A DNA stretch of 64,000 nucleotides from Streptomyces alboflavus (GCF_000716675.1 NZ_JNXT01000044.1:1-64000); one strand, 5' to 3'. Positions 35,612 to 44,579 are shown, counted from the stretch's first letter. Translations and numbers: made by a program. Notes: generated from the letters alone by a model not told the origin.

Positions 35612-36337
35612 CTACCCGGCCGAGCCCCGCGCACCCGCACCCGCGTCCTCGTCCGGCTTCTCGCCCGCGAGCCGCCGGTCGAGCGCCAGCGAAAGCTCCG
35701 CCTCCACCACGGCCTTGGCGACAGGCCGCAGCATCTCGACGCTGACGTCCGCGTCGTCGGGGGCGTGCGTGCGGACCACCGTCAGGAACAACTCGGCCAG
35801 CGCGTCGGTGTGTTCGCGCACGCGCTGGCCCGCCTCCAGGACCGCGGCGAGCGGGATGCCCTTGCGCACCAGGGTGGTCGAGGCGTCCAGGAGGCGGCGG
35901 CTGATGTGGACGATCTCGTCGCCGTCGGTGCCGAGATAGCCGAGGTCCAGGGCCGCCGACAGGTTCTCGGGGGTGACCTCGCCCGCGAAGCGGTCGGCCA
36001 GCTCCTCCGGGGTGAGGCGGACCGGGGTCTCCTCCGACGGGCCGTCCATGCCGAGGAGTTCGGCCACATCGCGGCCCTGCTCGAAGGCCTCGGCCAGCTC
36101 CGCGATGCCGTTCAGGGTGTGGCCGCGCTCCAGGAGTGCGGCGATGGTGCGCAGGCGGGCCAGGTGGTGCTCGTCGTACCAGGCGATGCGGCCCTCGCGG
36201 CGCGGTGGCGGGATGAGGCCGCGCTCGCGGTAGAAGCGGACGGTGCGGACGGTGATGCCGGCCTCCTTGGCCAGTTCCTCCATGCGGAACTCGCGTAGGT
36301 CCGCCGCCGCTGCCGGGTCTCCCGTGTGATCTGCCAC
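35612..36337 (-). CDS. MerR family transcriptional regulator
   Basis: This 241-residue protein has an N-terminal MerR winged helix (about residues 17-85, FRMEELAKEAGITVRTVRFYRERGLIPPPRREGRIAWYDEHHLARLRTI). A coiled dimerisation helix and a C-terminal helical domain follow (VRLTPEELADRFAGEVTPENLSAALDLGYLG...RRLLDASTTLVRKGIPLAAVLE). That domain is longer than in metal-sensing MerR and may bind an organic effector. The GTG start has no ribosome site, and translation could begin at Met19 instead. It is divergent from the monooxygenase operon, whose promoter region contains a perfect 7-2-7 palindrome; MerR proteins usually act on such adjacent promoters. Confidence 0.85.
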   Translation of the reverse strand: MADHTGDPAAAADLREFRMEELAKEAGITVRTVRFYRERGLIPPPRREGRIAWYDEHHLARLRTIAALLERGHTLNGIAELAEAFEQGRDVAELLGMDGPSEETPVRLTPEELADRFAGEVTPENLSAALDLGYLGTDGDEIVHISRRLLDASTTLVRKGIPLAAVLEAGQRVREHTDALAELFLTVVRTHAPDDADVSVEMLRPVAKAVVEAELSLALDRRLAGEKPDEDAGAGARGSAG

Positions 36338-36448
36338 GTGAGCAGCCTATGTCGGGACGGCTGCGCCGCGCCGGGGTCGTACCGCCGGTAACTTTCTCGC
36401 TCCCGACCCCTACCCATGAGTACGAGCCTGTTCTACGCTCCCCATTGC

Positions 36449-36464
36449 GCCAGTACTTACTGGC
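36449..36464. promoter_or_regulatory. Palindromic operator candidate upstream of the monooxygenase operon
   Basis: GCCAGTACTTACTGGC is a perfect 7-2-7 palindrome located 27 bases before the monooxygenase ATG and 112 bases before the MerR start. The binding protein is not known from sequence; the divergent MerR protein or an unlinked TetR-type protein are candidates. Confidence 0.5.
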
Positions 36465-36490
36465 AGAGTCACACCTCGGGAGGCGTCGGC

Positions 36491-38041
36491 ATGGCCGGGA
36501 GCGAACGTGTGGAACACGTGCGGGTGGCGGTGATCGGGTCCGGGTTCGGCGGGATCGGGGCCGCCGTCCGGCTGCGCAGGGAGGGCGTCACCGACTTCGT
36601 CGTCCTGGAGCGGGCGGGTGCGGTCGGCGGCACCTGGCGGGACAACAGCTACCCGGGCTGCGCCTGCGACGTGCCGTCCCACCTGTACTCGTTCTCGTTC
36701 GCGCCGAACCCGGACTGGCCGCGCACCTTCTCCGGGCAGGAGCACATCTGGGACTACCTGGAGGGGGTCGCGGACACCTTCCGGCTGCGTCCGCACATCC
36801 GCCTCGACACCGAGGTCCTGAAGCTGACCTGGGACGCCGACGAGCTGCGCTGGCTGATCGAGACCAGCACCGGGAACCTCACCGCCGACGTCGTGGTCTC
36901 CGCCACCGGACCGCTCTCCGACCCCAAGACGCCCGACATCCCGGGCCTGGACACCTTCCCCGGCAAGGTCTTCCACTCCGCGCGCTGGGACCACGACTAC
37001 GACCTGCGCGGCAAGCGCGTCGCCATGGTCGGCACCGGGGCATCCGCGATCCAGATCGTGCCCGAGATCCAGCGCGACGTGCGCAGGCTCACCCTGTTCC
37101 AGCGGACCCCGCCGTGGGTCCTGCCGCGCGCCGACCGGGCCATCAGCGGCGTCGAGCGCTGGCTGCACCGGCAGTTGCCGTTCACCACCCAGGCGCGCCG
37201 CGGCATCCTGTGGGGCCTCCGCGAGCTCCAGGTGCAGGCCTTCACCAAGCGGCCCGACGAACTCGGCCTGATCGAGCGCATCGCCAAGCGGAACATGGAG
37301 CGGTCCGTCAAGGACCCGGCGCTGCGGGCCAAGCTGACGCCGACGTACCGCATCGGCTGCAAGCGGATCCTGCTCTCCAACTCCTACTACCCGGCGCTCG
37401 CCAAGCCGCATGTCGACGTCGTCGCGAGCGGCCTCGCAGAGGTGCGCGGGTCCACCGTCGTGGCCGCCGACGGCACCGAGGCCGAGGTCGACGCGATCGT
37501 CTTCGGGACCGGCTTCCACGTCACGGACATGCCGATCGCCGAGCGCGTCGTCGGCGCGGAAGGACAGACGCTGATGGAGTCCTGGAAGGACGGCATGAAG
37601 TCGCTGCGCGGCGCCACCGCCGCGGGCTTCCCGAACTTCTTCACCGTCATCGGCCCGAACACCGGCCTCGGCAACTCCTCGATGATCCTCATGATCGAGT
37701 CCCAGCTGAACTACCTCGCCGACTACATGCGGCAGTTGAACATGATCGGCGGCCGCGCCGCGCTGTCCCCGCGCACCACCGCGGTCGACGCCTGGAACCA
37801 CCGCGTCCAGGAGCGCATGAAGCGCACCGTCTGGAACACCGGCGGCTGCACCAGCTGGTACCTGGACGCCAACGGCGTCAACACCACCGTCTGGCCCGGT
37901 ACGACGACGGAGTTCCGCACCGCCACGCGCCGCGTCGACCTGTCCGAGTACGAGGTCACACGCGCCCTCGAGCGGGAGGCGGAGCCCCGGCCGCGCACCG
38001 CCCGCAAGAGCAGGCCGTCGAAGGCGAGGGCCACCGCATGA
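36491..38041 (+). CDS. Flavin-containing Baeyer-Villiger monooxygenase
   Basis: This 516-residue FAD/NADPH enzyme inserts oxygen next to a ketone carbonyl to form an ester. Its first Rossmann motif (VAVIGSGFGGIGAAVRL) binds FAD. It carries the complete Baeyer-Villiger fingerprint FXGXXXHXXXWD as FPGKVFHSARWD (residues 156-167), then the NADPH-binding MVGTGASAIQ. GGTWRDNSYPGCACDVPSHLYSFSF is also family-typical. The ATG (MAGSERVEHV) has GGGAGG eight bases upstream. The last codon overlaps the start of the hydrolase gene (ATGA). Gene order and coupling match M. tuberculosis mymA-lipR-Rv3085. The substrate is unknown; long-chain or cyclic ketones are plausible. Confidence 0.92.
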   Translation: MAGSERVEHVRVAVIGSGFGGIGAAVRLRREGVTDFVVLERAGAVGGTWRDNSYPGCACDVPSHLYSFSFAPNPDWPRTFSGQEHIWDYLEGVADTFRLRPHIRLDTEVLKLTWDADELRWLIETSTGNLTADVVVSATGPLSDPKTPDIPGLDTFPGKVFHSARWDHDYDLRGKRVAMVGTGASAIQIVPEIQRDVRRLTLFQRTPPWVLPRADRAISGVERWLHRQLPFTTQARRGILWGLRELQVQAFTKRPDELGLIERIAKRNMERSVKDPALRAKLTPTYRIGCKRILLSNSYYPALAKPHVDVVASGLAEVRGSTVVAADGTEAEVDAIVFGTGFHVTDMPIAERVVGAEGQTLMESWKDGMKSLRGATAAGFPNFFTVIGPNTGLGNSSMILMIESQLNYLADYMRQLNMIGGRAALSPRTTAVDAWNHRVQERMKRTVWNTGGCTSWYLDANGVNTTVWPGTTTEFRTATRRVDLSEYEVTRALEREAEPRPRTARKSRPSKARATA

Positions 38042-38997
38042 GCAGGCTCACCCACGTCCGCGGCGGCCCCTACGCCCCGCCGGTGCCCGCGCACGAGCTC
38101 ACCGCCGTGTCCGCCGACGGCGCGCGGATCCACGTCGAGGTGCACGGCGCCGAGCACGCGCCCGCCGTCGTCCTCGTGCACGGCTGGACCTGCTCGACGG
38201 CGTTCTGGGCGGCGCAGATCCGGGCCCTCGCGGGCGCGTACCGCGTGATCGCCTACGACCAGCGCGGGCACGGCCGCACCGAGGCGCCCCTGGAGGCCGC
38301 CGGTTACGGCACCCGGGCCCTCGCCGACGACCTGGAGGCGGTGCTCGCCGCGACCCTCGCCCCCGGCGAAGCGGCCGTCCTCGCCGGTCACTCCATGGGC
38401 GGCATGACGCTGATGGCGGCGGCCGACCGGCCCGGCGTGCGCGACCACGCGGCCGCGGTGCTCCTGTGCAGCACGGGCAGCTCTCGGCTCGTCGCCGAGT
38501 CGACGGTCCTGCCGCTGCGCGCCGGGGGACTGCGGACCCGGCTCACCCGCCGCGTACTCGGCTCGCGGGCACCCCTCGGGCCGGTGACGCCGATCGCCCG
38601 GCGGGTCCTCAAGTACGCCACGATGGGGCCCGGTTCGGCGCCCGAGCGGGTCGAGGTGTGCGCGCGGATCGTGCACGGCTGCCCGCGCGTGGTGCGCTAC
38701 CGCTGGGCGCACGTCCTGGACGAGCTGCACCTGGACGCCGGGGTGGCCGCCCTGACGGCGCCCACGGCGGTGCTCGCGGGGACCGCCGACCGGCTCACGC
38801 CCGTCGCGCACGCCCGGCGGATCGCGGCCGCGCTGCCGCACTGCCTCGGCCTGACCGAGCTGACCGGCGTCGGCCACATGACGCCGGTGGAGGCGCCGGA
38901 AGCGGTGACCCGAAAGATCATGGAACTGGCCGAGGCCCATGTCGTACGACAGCCCGTGCGGGAGTCCGCGCGGCAGCACGAGAGGGAGGGCGCGTGA
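38038..38997 (+). CDS. Alpha/beta hydrolase (LipR-like esterase)
   Basis: This 319-residue hydrolase begins with a tail (GGPYAPPVPAHELTAVSADGARIHVEVHG) and has the oxyanion HGWTCS. The nucleophile is Ser119 in AGHSMGG. The acid is Asp in LAGTADRLTPVAHA and the base His in LTGVGHMTPVEAPEAV. It should hydrolyse the ester made by the preceding monooxygenase. It overlaps the monooxygenase stop by four bases and its own stop overlaps the SDR start, so the three proteins are made in a coupled set. No signal peptide is present, so it acts in the cytoplasm. Confidence 0.9.
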   Translation: MSRLTHVRGGPYAPPVPAHELTAVSADGARIHVEVHGAEHAPAVVLVHGWTCSTAFWAAQIRALAGAYRVIAYDQRGHGRTEAPLEAAGYGTRALADDLEAVLAATLAPGEAAVLAGHSMGGMTLMAAADRPGVRDHAAAVLLCSTGSSRLVAESTVLPLRAGGLRTRLTRRVLGSRAPLGPVTPIARRVLKYATMGPGSAPERVEVCARIVHGCPRVVRYRWAHVLDELHLDAGVAALTAPTAVLAGTADRLTPVAHARRIAAALPHCLGLTELTGVGHMTPVEAPEAVTRKIMELAEAHVVRQPVRESARQHEREGA

Positions 38998-39869
38998 GCA
39001 AGGTGAGCCTGGAAGGACAGGTCGCGGTCGTCACGGGGGCCGCGCGCGGGGTCGGTGAACTCCTCGCCCGCAAGCTGTCGGCGCGCGGCGCGCACGTGGC
39101 GCTCGTGGGCCTCGAACCCGACGAGCTGAAGCAGGTGGCGTCCCGGCTGCACGGGGAGGCCGCGTACTGGCACGCCGACGTCACCGACCACGAGGCGATG
39201 GCGCGCGTCGCCGAGGAGGTCAAGGAGCGGTTCGGGAAGGTCGACATCGTCGTCGCGAACGCCGGGGTGGCGAGCGGGGGGCCGTTCCTCGGCTCCGACC
39301 CCGTCGCCTGGCGGCGGGTCATCGAGGTCAACCTCATCGGCAGCGCGGTGACGGCGCGGGCGTTCCTGCCCGTCCTCATGGAGAGCCGCGGCTATCTCCT
39401 CCAGATCGCCTCGCTGGCCGCGCTGACGCCCGCGCCGATGATGACCGCGTACTGCGCGTCCAAGTCGGGCGTGGAGGCGTACGCGCACGCGCTGCGCGCC
39501 GAGGTCGGCTACAAGGGCGTGAAGGTCGGCGTCGGCTATCTGTCCTGGACGGACACCGACATGGTGCGCGGCGCCGACCGGGACGACGTGATGCGGGAGC
39601 TGCGGTCGCGCCTTCCGTGGCCGTCCAACAAGACGTATCCGCTGGGGCCCGCCGTCGACCGGATTGTCGCCGGGATCGAGCGGCGCTCGGCGCACGTGTA
39701 CGCGCAGTGGTGGCTGCGGGGCATGCAGGGCATGCGGCCGTATCTGCCCGGGGTCATCGCCGCCGTCGGGCAGCGGGAGATGCGGCGCTTCGAGCCGCGG
39801 CTCGGGGAGGTGCCGACGGGTCTGGTCGGGGCCGGGGGCGCCGCCGACGTGGCGGCTCGCCGGGGGTAA
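38994..39869 (+). CDS. Short-chain dehydrogenase/reductase
   Basis: This 291-residue Rossmann-fold oxidoreductase has nucleotide motif TGAARGVGE, NAG at VVANAGVASGG, and the catalytic residues Ser140, Tyr153 and Lys157 (IASLAALTPAPMMTAYCASK). The adenine-side residue after strand 2 is GLEPDE rather than an obvious Arg, so NAD(H) or NADP(H) is open. The GTG start lies in the hydrolase stop (GTGA) after GGGAGG. In this operon it probably interconverts an alcohol and the ketone used by the monooxygenase, giving a route alcohol to ketone to ester to acid plus alcohol. It is followed by a strong terminator. Confidence 0.9.
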   Translation: MSKVSLEGQVAVVTGAARGVGELLARKLSARGAHVALVGLEPDELKQVASRLHGEAAYWHADVTDHEAMARVAEEVKERFGKVDIVVANAGVASGGPFLGSDPVAWRRVIEVNLIGSAVTARAFLPVLMESRGYLLQIASLAALTPAPMMTAYCASKSGVEAYAHALRAEVGYKGVKVGVGYLSWTDTDMVRGADRDDVMRELRSRLPWPSNKTYPLGPAVDRIVAGIERRSAHVYAQWWLRGMQGMRPYLPGVIAAVGQREMRRFEPRLGEVPTGLVGAGGAADVAARRG

Positions 39870-39945
39870 ACGGGTGGGTGGGGGAAATCCGTCGCGGAGC
39901 GTCGGGACAGGATCGCGCCCCACCGGCCCGCAGGTGAGCGTGGGA

Positions 39946-39983
39946 GTGGGGCCCGCCCAGGGAAAAGCCCGGGCGGGCCCCAC
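39946..39983. terminator. Bidirectional terminator
   Basis: A perfect 13-bp stem (GTGGGGCCCGCCC / GGGCGGGCCCCAC) lies between the convergent SDR gene and the small minus-strand gene, with partial pairing inside the loop. It should end both transcripts. Confidence 0.8.
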
Positions 39984-40003
39984 ATGTCCGGCACAGCGCA
40001 GCG

Positions 40004-40198
40004 TTACGCGTCGTAGTCCCGGTTGAAGCGGTCCTCGGCCTCCTGCTGCGCGTCGTCCAGGGAGTCCTGGGGCTGCTGGGACTTCTCGCGGGCCTGCGAG
40101 GAGCGCTCGCTCTCCTCGCTCCGCCCGCGCTGCGCGGCCTGCTTGGCCTTCTCGGAAAGCTCCTGCGCCTTGTCCTGGAACTGGTCCTTCATGCCCAT
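40004..40198 (-). CDS. Small hydrophilic CsbD/stress-like protein
   Basis: This 64-residue protein is very hydrophilic and helical: MGMKDQFQDKAQELSEKAKQ at the start, then Arg/Glu/Ser/Gln-rich with QARE and DDAQQEAEDRFNRDYDA. The opening resembles the general-stress protein CsbD, but the characteristic second half of CsbD is not evident, so the family call is tentative. The ATG has GGGAG nine bases upstream. It is monocistronic between two terminator or promoter regions. It may be a stress-induced hydrophilin; no partner is indicated. Confidence 0.6.
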   Translation of the reverse strand: MGMKDQFQDKAQELSEKAKQAAQRGRSEESERSSQAREKSQQPQDSLDDAQQEAEDRFNRDYDA

Positions 40199-40312
40199 GC
40201 TGGTCACTCCCGATGTGGGTGAGGGGATTGGGCCTCGACCAGACTCACACGGCGGCATGGGCCGCGCATTTCGATCACTCACCCTCAGTGATACGCCCCG
40301 TTCAGCGCCGCC

Positions 40313-43300
40313 TCAGGCGTCCCGCGGCGGCAGCTTCGGGCGCCGCCGGTCCGGCACGTCCGCGTAGCCGGGGGGCACCGCCGCCGGGCGCAGCGCGAGC
40401 AGGTCGAGGGCGACGCGCACCGCGTCGTCGAGCTGGGCGTGCCGTCCCTCCGCCCAGTCCAACGGCGTGCGCAGGACGGCGAGATCGGGCTCCACGCCGT
40501 GGTTCTCCACGGACCAGCCGTAGCCGTCGAACCAGGCCGCGTTCATCGGCACCGTGATGACCGTGCCGTCGCCGAGCGTGTGCCGTCCGGTCATCCCGAC
40601 CACCCCGCCCCACGTCCGCTGCCCCACCACGGGCCCGAGGCCGAGGAGCTTGAACACGGCCGTGATCATGTCGCCGTCGGAGGAGGTGGCCTCGTCGGCG
40701 AGGGCGACGACCGGGCCCCGGGGCGCGTTGGAGGCGTACGACACCGGCTGGGCGTCCCGGGTGAGGTCCCAGCCGAGGATCTTGCGGGTCAGCTTCTCCA
40801 CGACCAGCTCGCTGATGTGCCCGCCCGCGTTGCCGCGCACGTCCACGAGCAGCGCGGGCAGCGACATCTCCAGGCGCAGGTCCCGGTTGAACTGCGCCCA
40901 GCCGGACCCGCCCATGTCGGGGATGTGCAGATAGCCGCACTGGCCGTCGCTCAACTCCCGTACGACCTCACGCCGTTTGGCCACCCAGTCCTGGTACCGC
41001 AGCGGCCGTTCGTTGACGAGCGGCACGATGGCGACCCGGCGCGCGCGGCCCTCGCCCGCCGCGGGCTGGAAGGTCAGCTCCACCGTGGTGCCGCCCGCCG
41101 CCGCGAGCAGCGGGTAGGGGCCGGTCACCGGGTCGACGGGGCGCCCGTCGACGTGGGTGAGGACGGCGCCCTCGCGGATGCCCGCGCCCGCCAGCGGTGA
41201 GCGCGCCTTGGAGTCGGAGGACTCGCCCGGCAGGATCCGCTTGACCACCCAGCCCTCGTCCCTGTGCACCAGGTTGGCGCCGAGCAGCCCCATCGCCCGC
41301 TGGTAGTGCGGCGGCCCCTCGTTGCGCCGGGCGGGGGTGACGTAGGCGTGCGAGGTGCCGAGTTCGCCGAGGACCTCGCGGAGCAGGTCGGCGAACTCGT
41401 CGGGGGACGCGACGCGCTCCACCAGCGGGCGGTACTGGTCGAGCACGCCGTCCCAGTCGATGCCGCACATGTCCGGCTCCCAGAACAGGGCGCGGATGAG
41501 GCGGCCCGCCTCGTCGAAGGACTGCCGCCACTCCGCGGCCGGGTCGACGTCGTGCAGGATGCGGCGCAGGTCGAGCCAGACGGTGCTGTCGCTGTCGCCG
41601 GACTCGGTGGACGGCACGGCCCGCAGGTCGCCCTCGTCCACGACGACGAGCCGGGAGCCGTCCCCGCTGGTCGCGAACCAGTCGAGGTGGTCGACGAGTT
41701 CGGACTTCTTGGCCTTGGTGATGTTGAAGTACTCCAGGGTCGGACGGCCCGAGGTGTCGGCGGGGTTGGCGAAGGTCTCGCCGAGCGCGCCCGAGATGGG
41801 CCAGCGCAGCCACACCAGGCCGCCGCCGCTCACCGGGCACAGCGCCGAGTACTTCGACGCCGCCACCGGGAACGGCGTCACCCGGCTCGCCAGGCCCTCC
41901 GCCTCCACGGTCACCGTCCCGTCGCCGGAGCCGTCGTCGCCGTCCGCGTCCGGGTCGAGCCCGCCCGCCGCGGGCCGTCCGTCGGGAAGCAGCGCGAACG
42001 GCGAGGGGGTCGCGGACGACAGGGGTACGAGGTAGGGGCGGCAGCCGAGCGGGAAGGACAGGTCGCCGGTGTGCACGTCGTAGACGGGGTCGAAGCCGCG
42101 CCAGGAGAGGAAGGCGAGGTAGCGGCCGTCCCGCGTGAACACCGGGTTCTCGTCCTCGAAGCGGCCGTTGGTGACGTCGATGACGGTGCGGGCCCCGGGG
42201 CCTTCGATCCGGGCCAGCTTGATCTTCCGCAGGGACCGTCCGATGCCGGGGTGGGACCAGGTGAGCCAGGCCCCGTCCGGCGAGAAGGCGAGGTCGCGTA
42301 CGGGGCCGTTGAGGGACCGGATCAGCTCGGTGACCTCGCCCTCGCCGTCCGATGCCCCGGCGGCCACGTCGTCGGCCGCCTCGTCGTCGGGCACGGTGAC
42401 CAGGAGCAGCCGCCCGTCGTGCGAGGCGATGGCGAGCCGCTCCCCGTCCGGGTCGGACACCAGCTCCTGCACCCGCCCGAGCTGCCCGGCCGCCAGCCTG
42501 CGCGGCTCCCGGGCGCCGCTGGCCCGGGGCAGATAGGCGATCTCGATGGCGTCCTCGCCCTCGGCGTCGGTGACGTACGCGACCTGCCCGCCGGTGCCCA
42601 GCATCTCCGGCAGCCGCACCCGCACGCCCGGGGTGTCGGCGATGGTGCGGGCGGGGCCGTCGCGGTGGGTCAGCCAGTACAGGCTGCCGCGTACGACGAC
42701 GGCGCTCGCGCGGCCCGTGGTGTCCACCGAGAGCGCGTCGACGTGCTGCGCGGCAGGCACCTGGTACGTCCGCCGTCCCGCGCGCGGGCCGCCGATCTCG
42801 ACCTCGACCCGGCGCGGCTCGGAGTCGGCGGCCAGGTCGTCCACCAGCCAGATCTCGCCCGCGCACTGGTAGACGACGCGGGTGCCGTCGCTGGCGGCGT
42901 GCCGGGCGTAGAAGGCGTCGTGGTCGGTGTGGCGGCGCAGGTCGGTGCCGTCGGGGCGGCAGGAGTACAGGTTCCCCACGCCCTCGTGGTCGGAGAGGAA
43001 CGCGACCCGGCCGGACACGAACATCGGCGCGTCCAGATGCCCCCCGAGGTCCGCGAGCAGTCGCTCGCCGTGCAGCCAGAGGCGGCCCGTCGCGCCGCCC
43101 CGGTAGCGCTTCCAGGCGGCGGGCTCGTGCGGCGGCTTGCCGGTCAGGAGCAGCGTGCGGCGCTCGCCGTCACCCTCGCCGTCGAGCACGGCGATGTCGT
43201 GCACCGGGCCCCAGGGGAGCTTGCCGCCGGGGGAGCCGTCGGTGGGGACGCTGTAGGCCCAGCAGAAGTGGGAGAAGGGCTGGCCGTGCGAGGAGACGGC

Positions 43301-43627
43301 GAGGATGTCGCCGTCCGGGGTCCAGCCGCAGACGCGGGTGTCGGTGGAGCCCCAGTAGGTCAGGCGCCGCGCGGGGCCGCCGTCCACCGGCGCCAGATGG
43401 ATCTCGGGGTCCAGGCTGCGCCAGCTCGTGTACGCGATGTGACTGCCGTCGGGGCTGAAGCGGGGGTGCCCCACCTTGGTGCGGTCCGCCGTGATGCGCC
43501 AGGCCCGGGCGGGTGGGGTGCCCTCCGGGGGGAGGGGGGTCACCCAGAGGTCGTCCTCGGTGACGAAGCAGAGTCGGTCGCCGCTGACGTGGGGGAATCT
43601 TAGGTACGCCTGAGTCACCCTCCCCAT
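40313..43627 (-). CDS. Tricorn-type protease (S41 family)
   Basis: This 1104-residue cytosolic peptidase has two N-terminal beta-propellers (about residues 1-650, blades such as VGHPRFSPDGSHIAYTSWRSLDPEIHLAP and VRDLAFSPDGAWLTWSHPG). A helical C1 segment with catalytic His760 (LGTSHAYVTPAR) follows. A PDZ domain is at about 785-860 (AGIREGAVLTHVDGRPVDPVTGPY). The C2 core has Ser983-Asp984 (EATSSDGDM) and GNAGGHIS, with VENHGVEPDL near the end. Archaeal and Streptomyces tricorn cuts oligopeptides released by the proteasome. The ATG at 43627 is preferred over longer forms; it lacks a clear ribosome site. The gene is flanked by its own promoter region 43628-43802. Confidence 0.93.
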   Translation of the reverse strand: MGRVTQAYLRFPHVSGDRLCFVTEDDLWVTPLPPEGTPPARAWRITADRTKVGHPRFSPDGSHIAYTSWRSLDPEIHLAPVDGGPARRLTYWGSTDTRVCGWTPDGDILAVSSHGQPFSHFCWAYSVPTDGSPGGKLPWGPVHDIAVLDGEGDGERRTLLLTGKPPHEPAAWKRYRGGATGRLWLHGERLLADLGGHLDAPMFVSGRVAFLSDHEGVGNLYSCRPDGTDLRRHTDHDAFYARHAASDGTRVVYQCAGEIWLVDDLAADSEPRRVEVEIGGPRAGRRTYQVPAAQHVDALSVDTTGRASAVVVRGSLYWLTHRDGPARTIADTPGVRVRLPEMLGTGGQVAYVTDAEGEDAIEIAYLPRASGAREPRRLAAGQLGRVQELVSDPDGERLAIASHDGRLLLVTVPDDEAADDVAAGASDGEGEVTELIRSLNGPVRDLAFSPDGAWLTWSHPGIGRSLRKIKLARIEGPGARTVIDVTNGRFEDENPVFTRDGRYLAFLSWRGFDPVYDVHTGDLSFPLGCRPYLVPLSSATPSPFALLPDGRPAAGGLDPDADGDDGSGDGTVTVEAEGLASRVTPFPVAASKYSALCPVSGGGLVWLRWPISGALGETFANPADTSGRPTLEYFNITKAKKSELVDHLDWFATSGDGSRLVVVDEGDLRAVPSTESGDSDSTVWLDLRRILHDVDPAAEWRQSFDEAGRLIRALFWEPDMCGIDWDGVLDQYRPLVERVASPDEFADLLREVLGELGTSHAYVTPARRNEGPPHYQRAMGLLGANLVHRDEGWVVKRILPGESSDSKARSPLAGAGIREGAVLTHVDGRPVDPVTGPYPLLAAAGGTTVELTFQPAAGEGRARRVAIVPLVNERPLRYQDWVAKRREVVRELSDGQCGYLHIPDMGGSGWAQFNRDLRLEMSLPALLVDVRGNAGGHISELVVEKLTRKILGWDLTRDAQPVSYASNAPRGPVVALADEATSSDGDMITAVFKLLGLGPVVGQRTWGGVVGMTGRHTLGDGTVITVPMNAAWFDGYGWSVENHGVEPDLAVLRTPLDWAEGRHAQLDDAVRVALDLLALRPAAVPPGYADVPDRRRPKLPPRDA

Positions 43628-43665
43628 GGTGCGGCAACTTATGGGGCTTCGCCCCTTTCCCCCTG

Positions 43666-43704
43666 TTGGCGCTTCGCGCCTCGTCCTCAAGCGCCGGACG
43701 GGCT
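43666..43704. repeat. Streptomyces-type intergenic repeat
   Basis: GGCGCTTCGCGCCTCGTCC followed by TCAAGCGCCGGACGGGC resembles a GC-rich sequence that I have seen many times between Streptomyces genes. It contains a small GGCGC-TTC-GCGCC hairpin. It lies between the divergent tricorn and TetR genes. Identification is from memory. Confidence 0.5.
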
Positions 43705-43728
43705 AAATGCGTGTGGCTCACGACACGT

Positions 43729-43743
43729 ACGAAACCGTTTCGT
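43729..43743. promoter_or_regulatory. TetR operator candidate
   Basis: ACGAAACCGTTTCGT is a perfect 7-1-7 palindrome, 60 bases before the TetR start and just upstream of a TAGAGT -10-like box (43762-43767). Position and symmetry fit autoregulation by the adjacent TetR protein. Confidence 0.65.
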
Positions 43744-43802
43744 TTCGATAGGGGGTCCCGGTAGAGTTCTCGGCATCGCAGTGGAATCGGGAAGGAGTCC
43801 TC

Positions 43803-44399
43803 ATGGCCGAAGTGGCGGCGGCGGCGCCGCGGCGGAGCCGGATCTCGCCCGAGCGGGAGGCGGAGCTTTATGAGGCCGTCCTGGAACTGCTGCGCGAGGT
43901 CGGGTACGACGGGCTGACGATGGACGCCATCGCCACCCGCACCCGGTCCAGCAAGGCCACGCTCTACCGCCAGTGGGGCGGCAAGGCCGAGTTGGTGGCG
44001 CGGGCGCTGAGGCACGACAAGCCCGCGTCCATGGCGGACATCGACACGGGGTCCCTGCGCGGGGACTTCATGCGGATGGTCGCCCTCCACGACGACTGCA
44101 AGATGGAGCAGGACCAGGCGCTGATGCGGGCCCTGTTCCACGCCGTCCACGAAAACCCAGAACTGCACAAGGCGCTCCGGCAGTTGCTCATCGAGCCCGA
44201 GATCACCGGTCTCAACGAGCTGTTGCGCCGCGCCGTCGCCCGGGGCGAGATCGCCGCCGACAACCCGGCGCTGGAGTACGTCATCCACATGCTGGTCGGC
44301 GCTTTCGTCGCCCGGGGCCTGGTCGAGGAACGCCCCGCCGACCAGGAGTTCCTCCGCAGCTACATCAACGCCGTGATCCTCCCCGCCCTCGGCGTCTGA
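43803..44399 (+). CDS. TetR family repressor of the MMPL transporter
   Basis: This 198-residue regulator has an N-terminal TetR helix-turn-helix (about residues 18-65, REAELYEAVLELLREVGYDGLTMDAIATRTRSSKATLYRQWGGKAELV). A TetR C-terminal helical domain (DFMRMVALHDDCKMEQDQALMRALFHAVHENPELHKALRQLL) forms the dimer and ligand pocket. The ATG has AAGGAG eight bases upstream. A perfect palindrome lies upstream. The MMPL transporter follows 180 bases later on the same strand, so the protein probably represses both. The effector is unknown; MMPL-linked TetR proteins usually sense lipophilic compounds. Confidence 0.9.
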   Translation: MAEVAAAAPRRSRISPEREAELYEAVLELLREVGYDGLTMDAIATRTRSSKATLYRQWGGKAELVARALRHDKPASMADIDTGSLRGDFMRMVALHDDCKMEQDQALMRALFHAVHENPELHKALRQLLIEPEITGLNELLRRAVARGEIAADNPALEYVIHMLVGAFVARGLVEERPADQEFLRSYINAVILPALGV

Positions 44400-44477
44400 C
44401 GCTCACCCCGCCGGGGATCCCTCGCGGTCGCACCCGCGGCCACACCACCACCTGACGCGCCCCCGCTCACGTCGTCG

Positions 44478-44538
44478 GGCCGATCACCCCTGCCCCTCGG
44501 CCGATCACCCCTGCCCCTCGGGCCGATCACCCCTGCCC
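44478..44538. repeat. Three tandem 21-bp repeats before the MMPL gene
   Basis: GGCCGATCACCCCTGCCCCTC occurs at 44478-44498 and 44499-44519, then a truncated third copy at 44521-44538 after one extra base. The array fills the gap between the TetR and MMPL genes, 40 bases before the latter's GTG. No other feature was seen there. Confidence 0.8.
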
Positions 44539-44579
44539 AGAAGCCATCAGCCACCACGACCTGACCGGGAGTACTCCCC

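Noticed and set aside
43590..43612. Iron-box-like sequence (TTAGGTACGCCTGAG) near the tricorn gene start
   Set aside because: It matches only part of the DmdR/IdeR consensus and lies inside the coding start of tricorn (TQAYLRFP), so chance is likelier.
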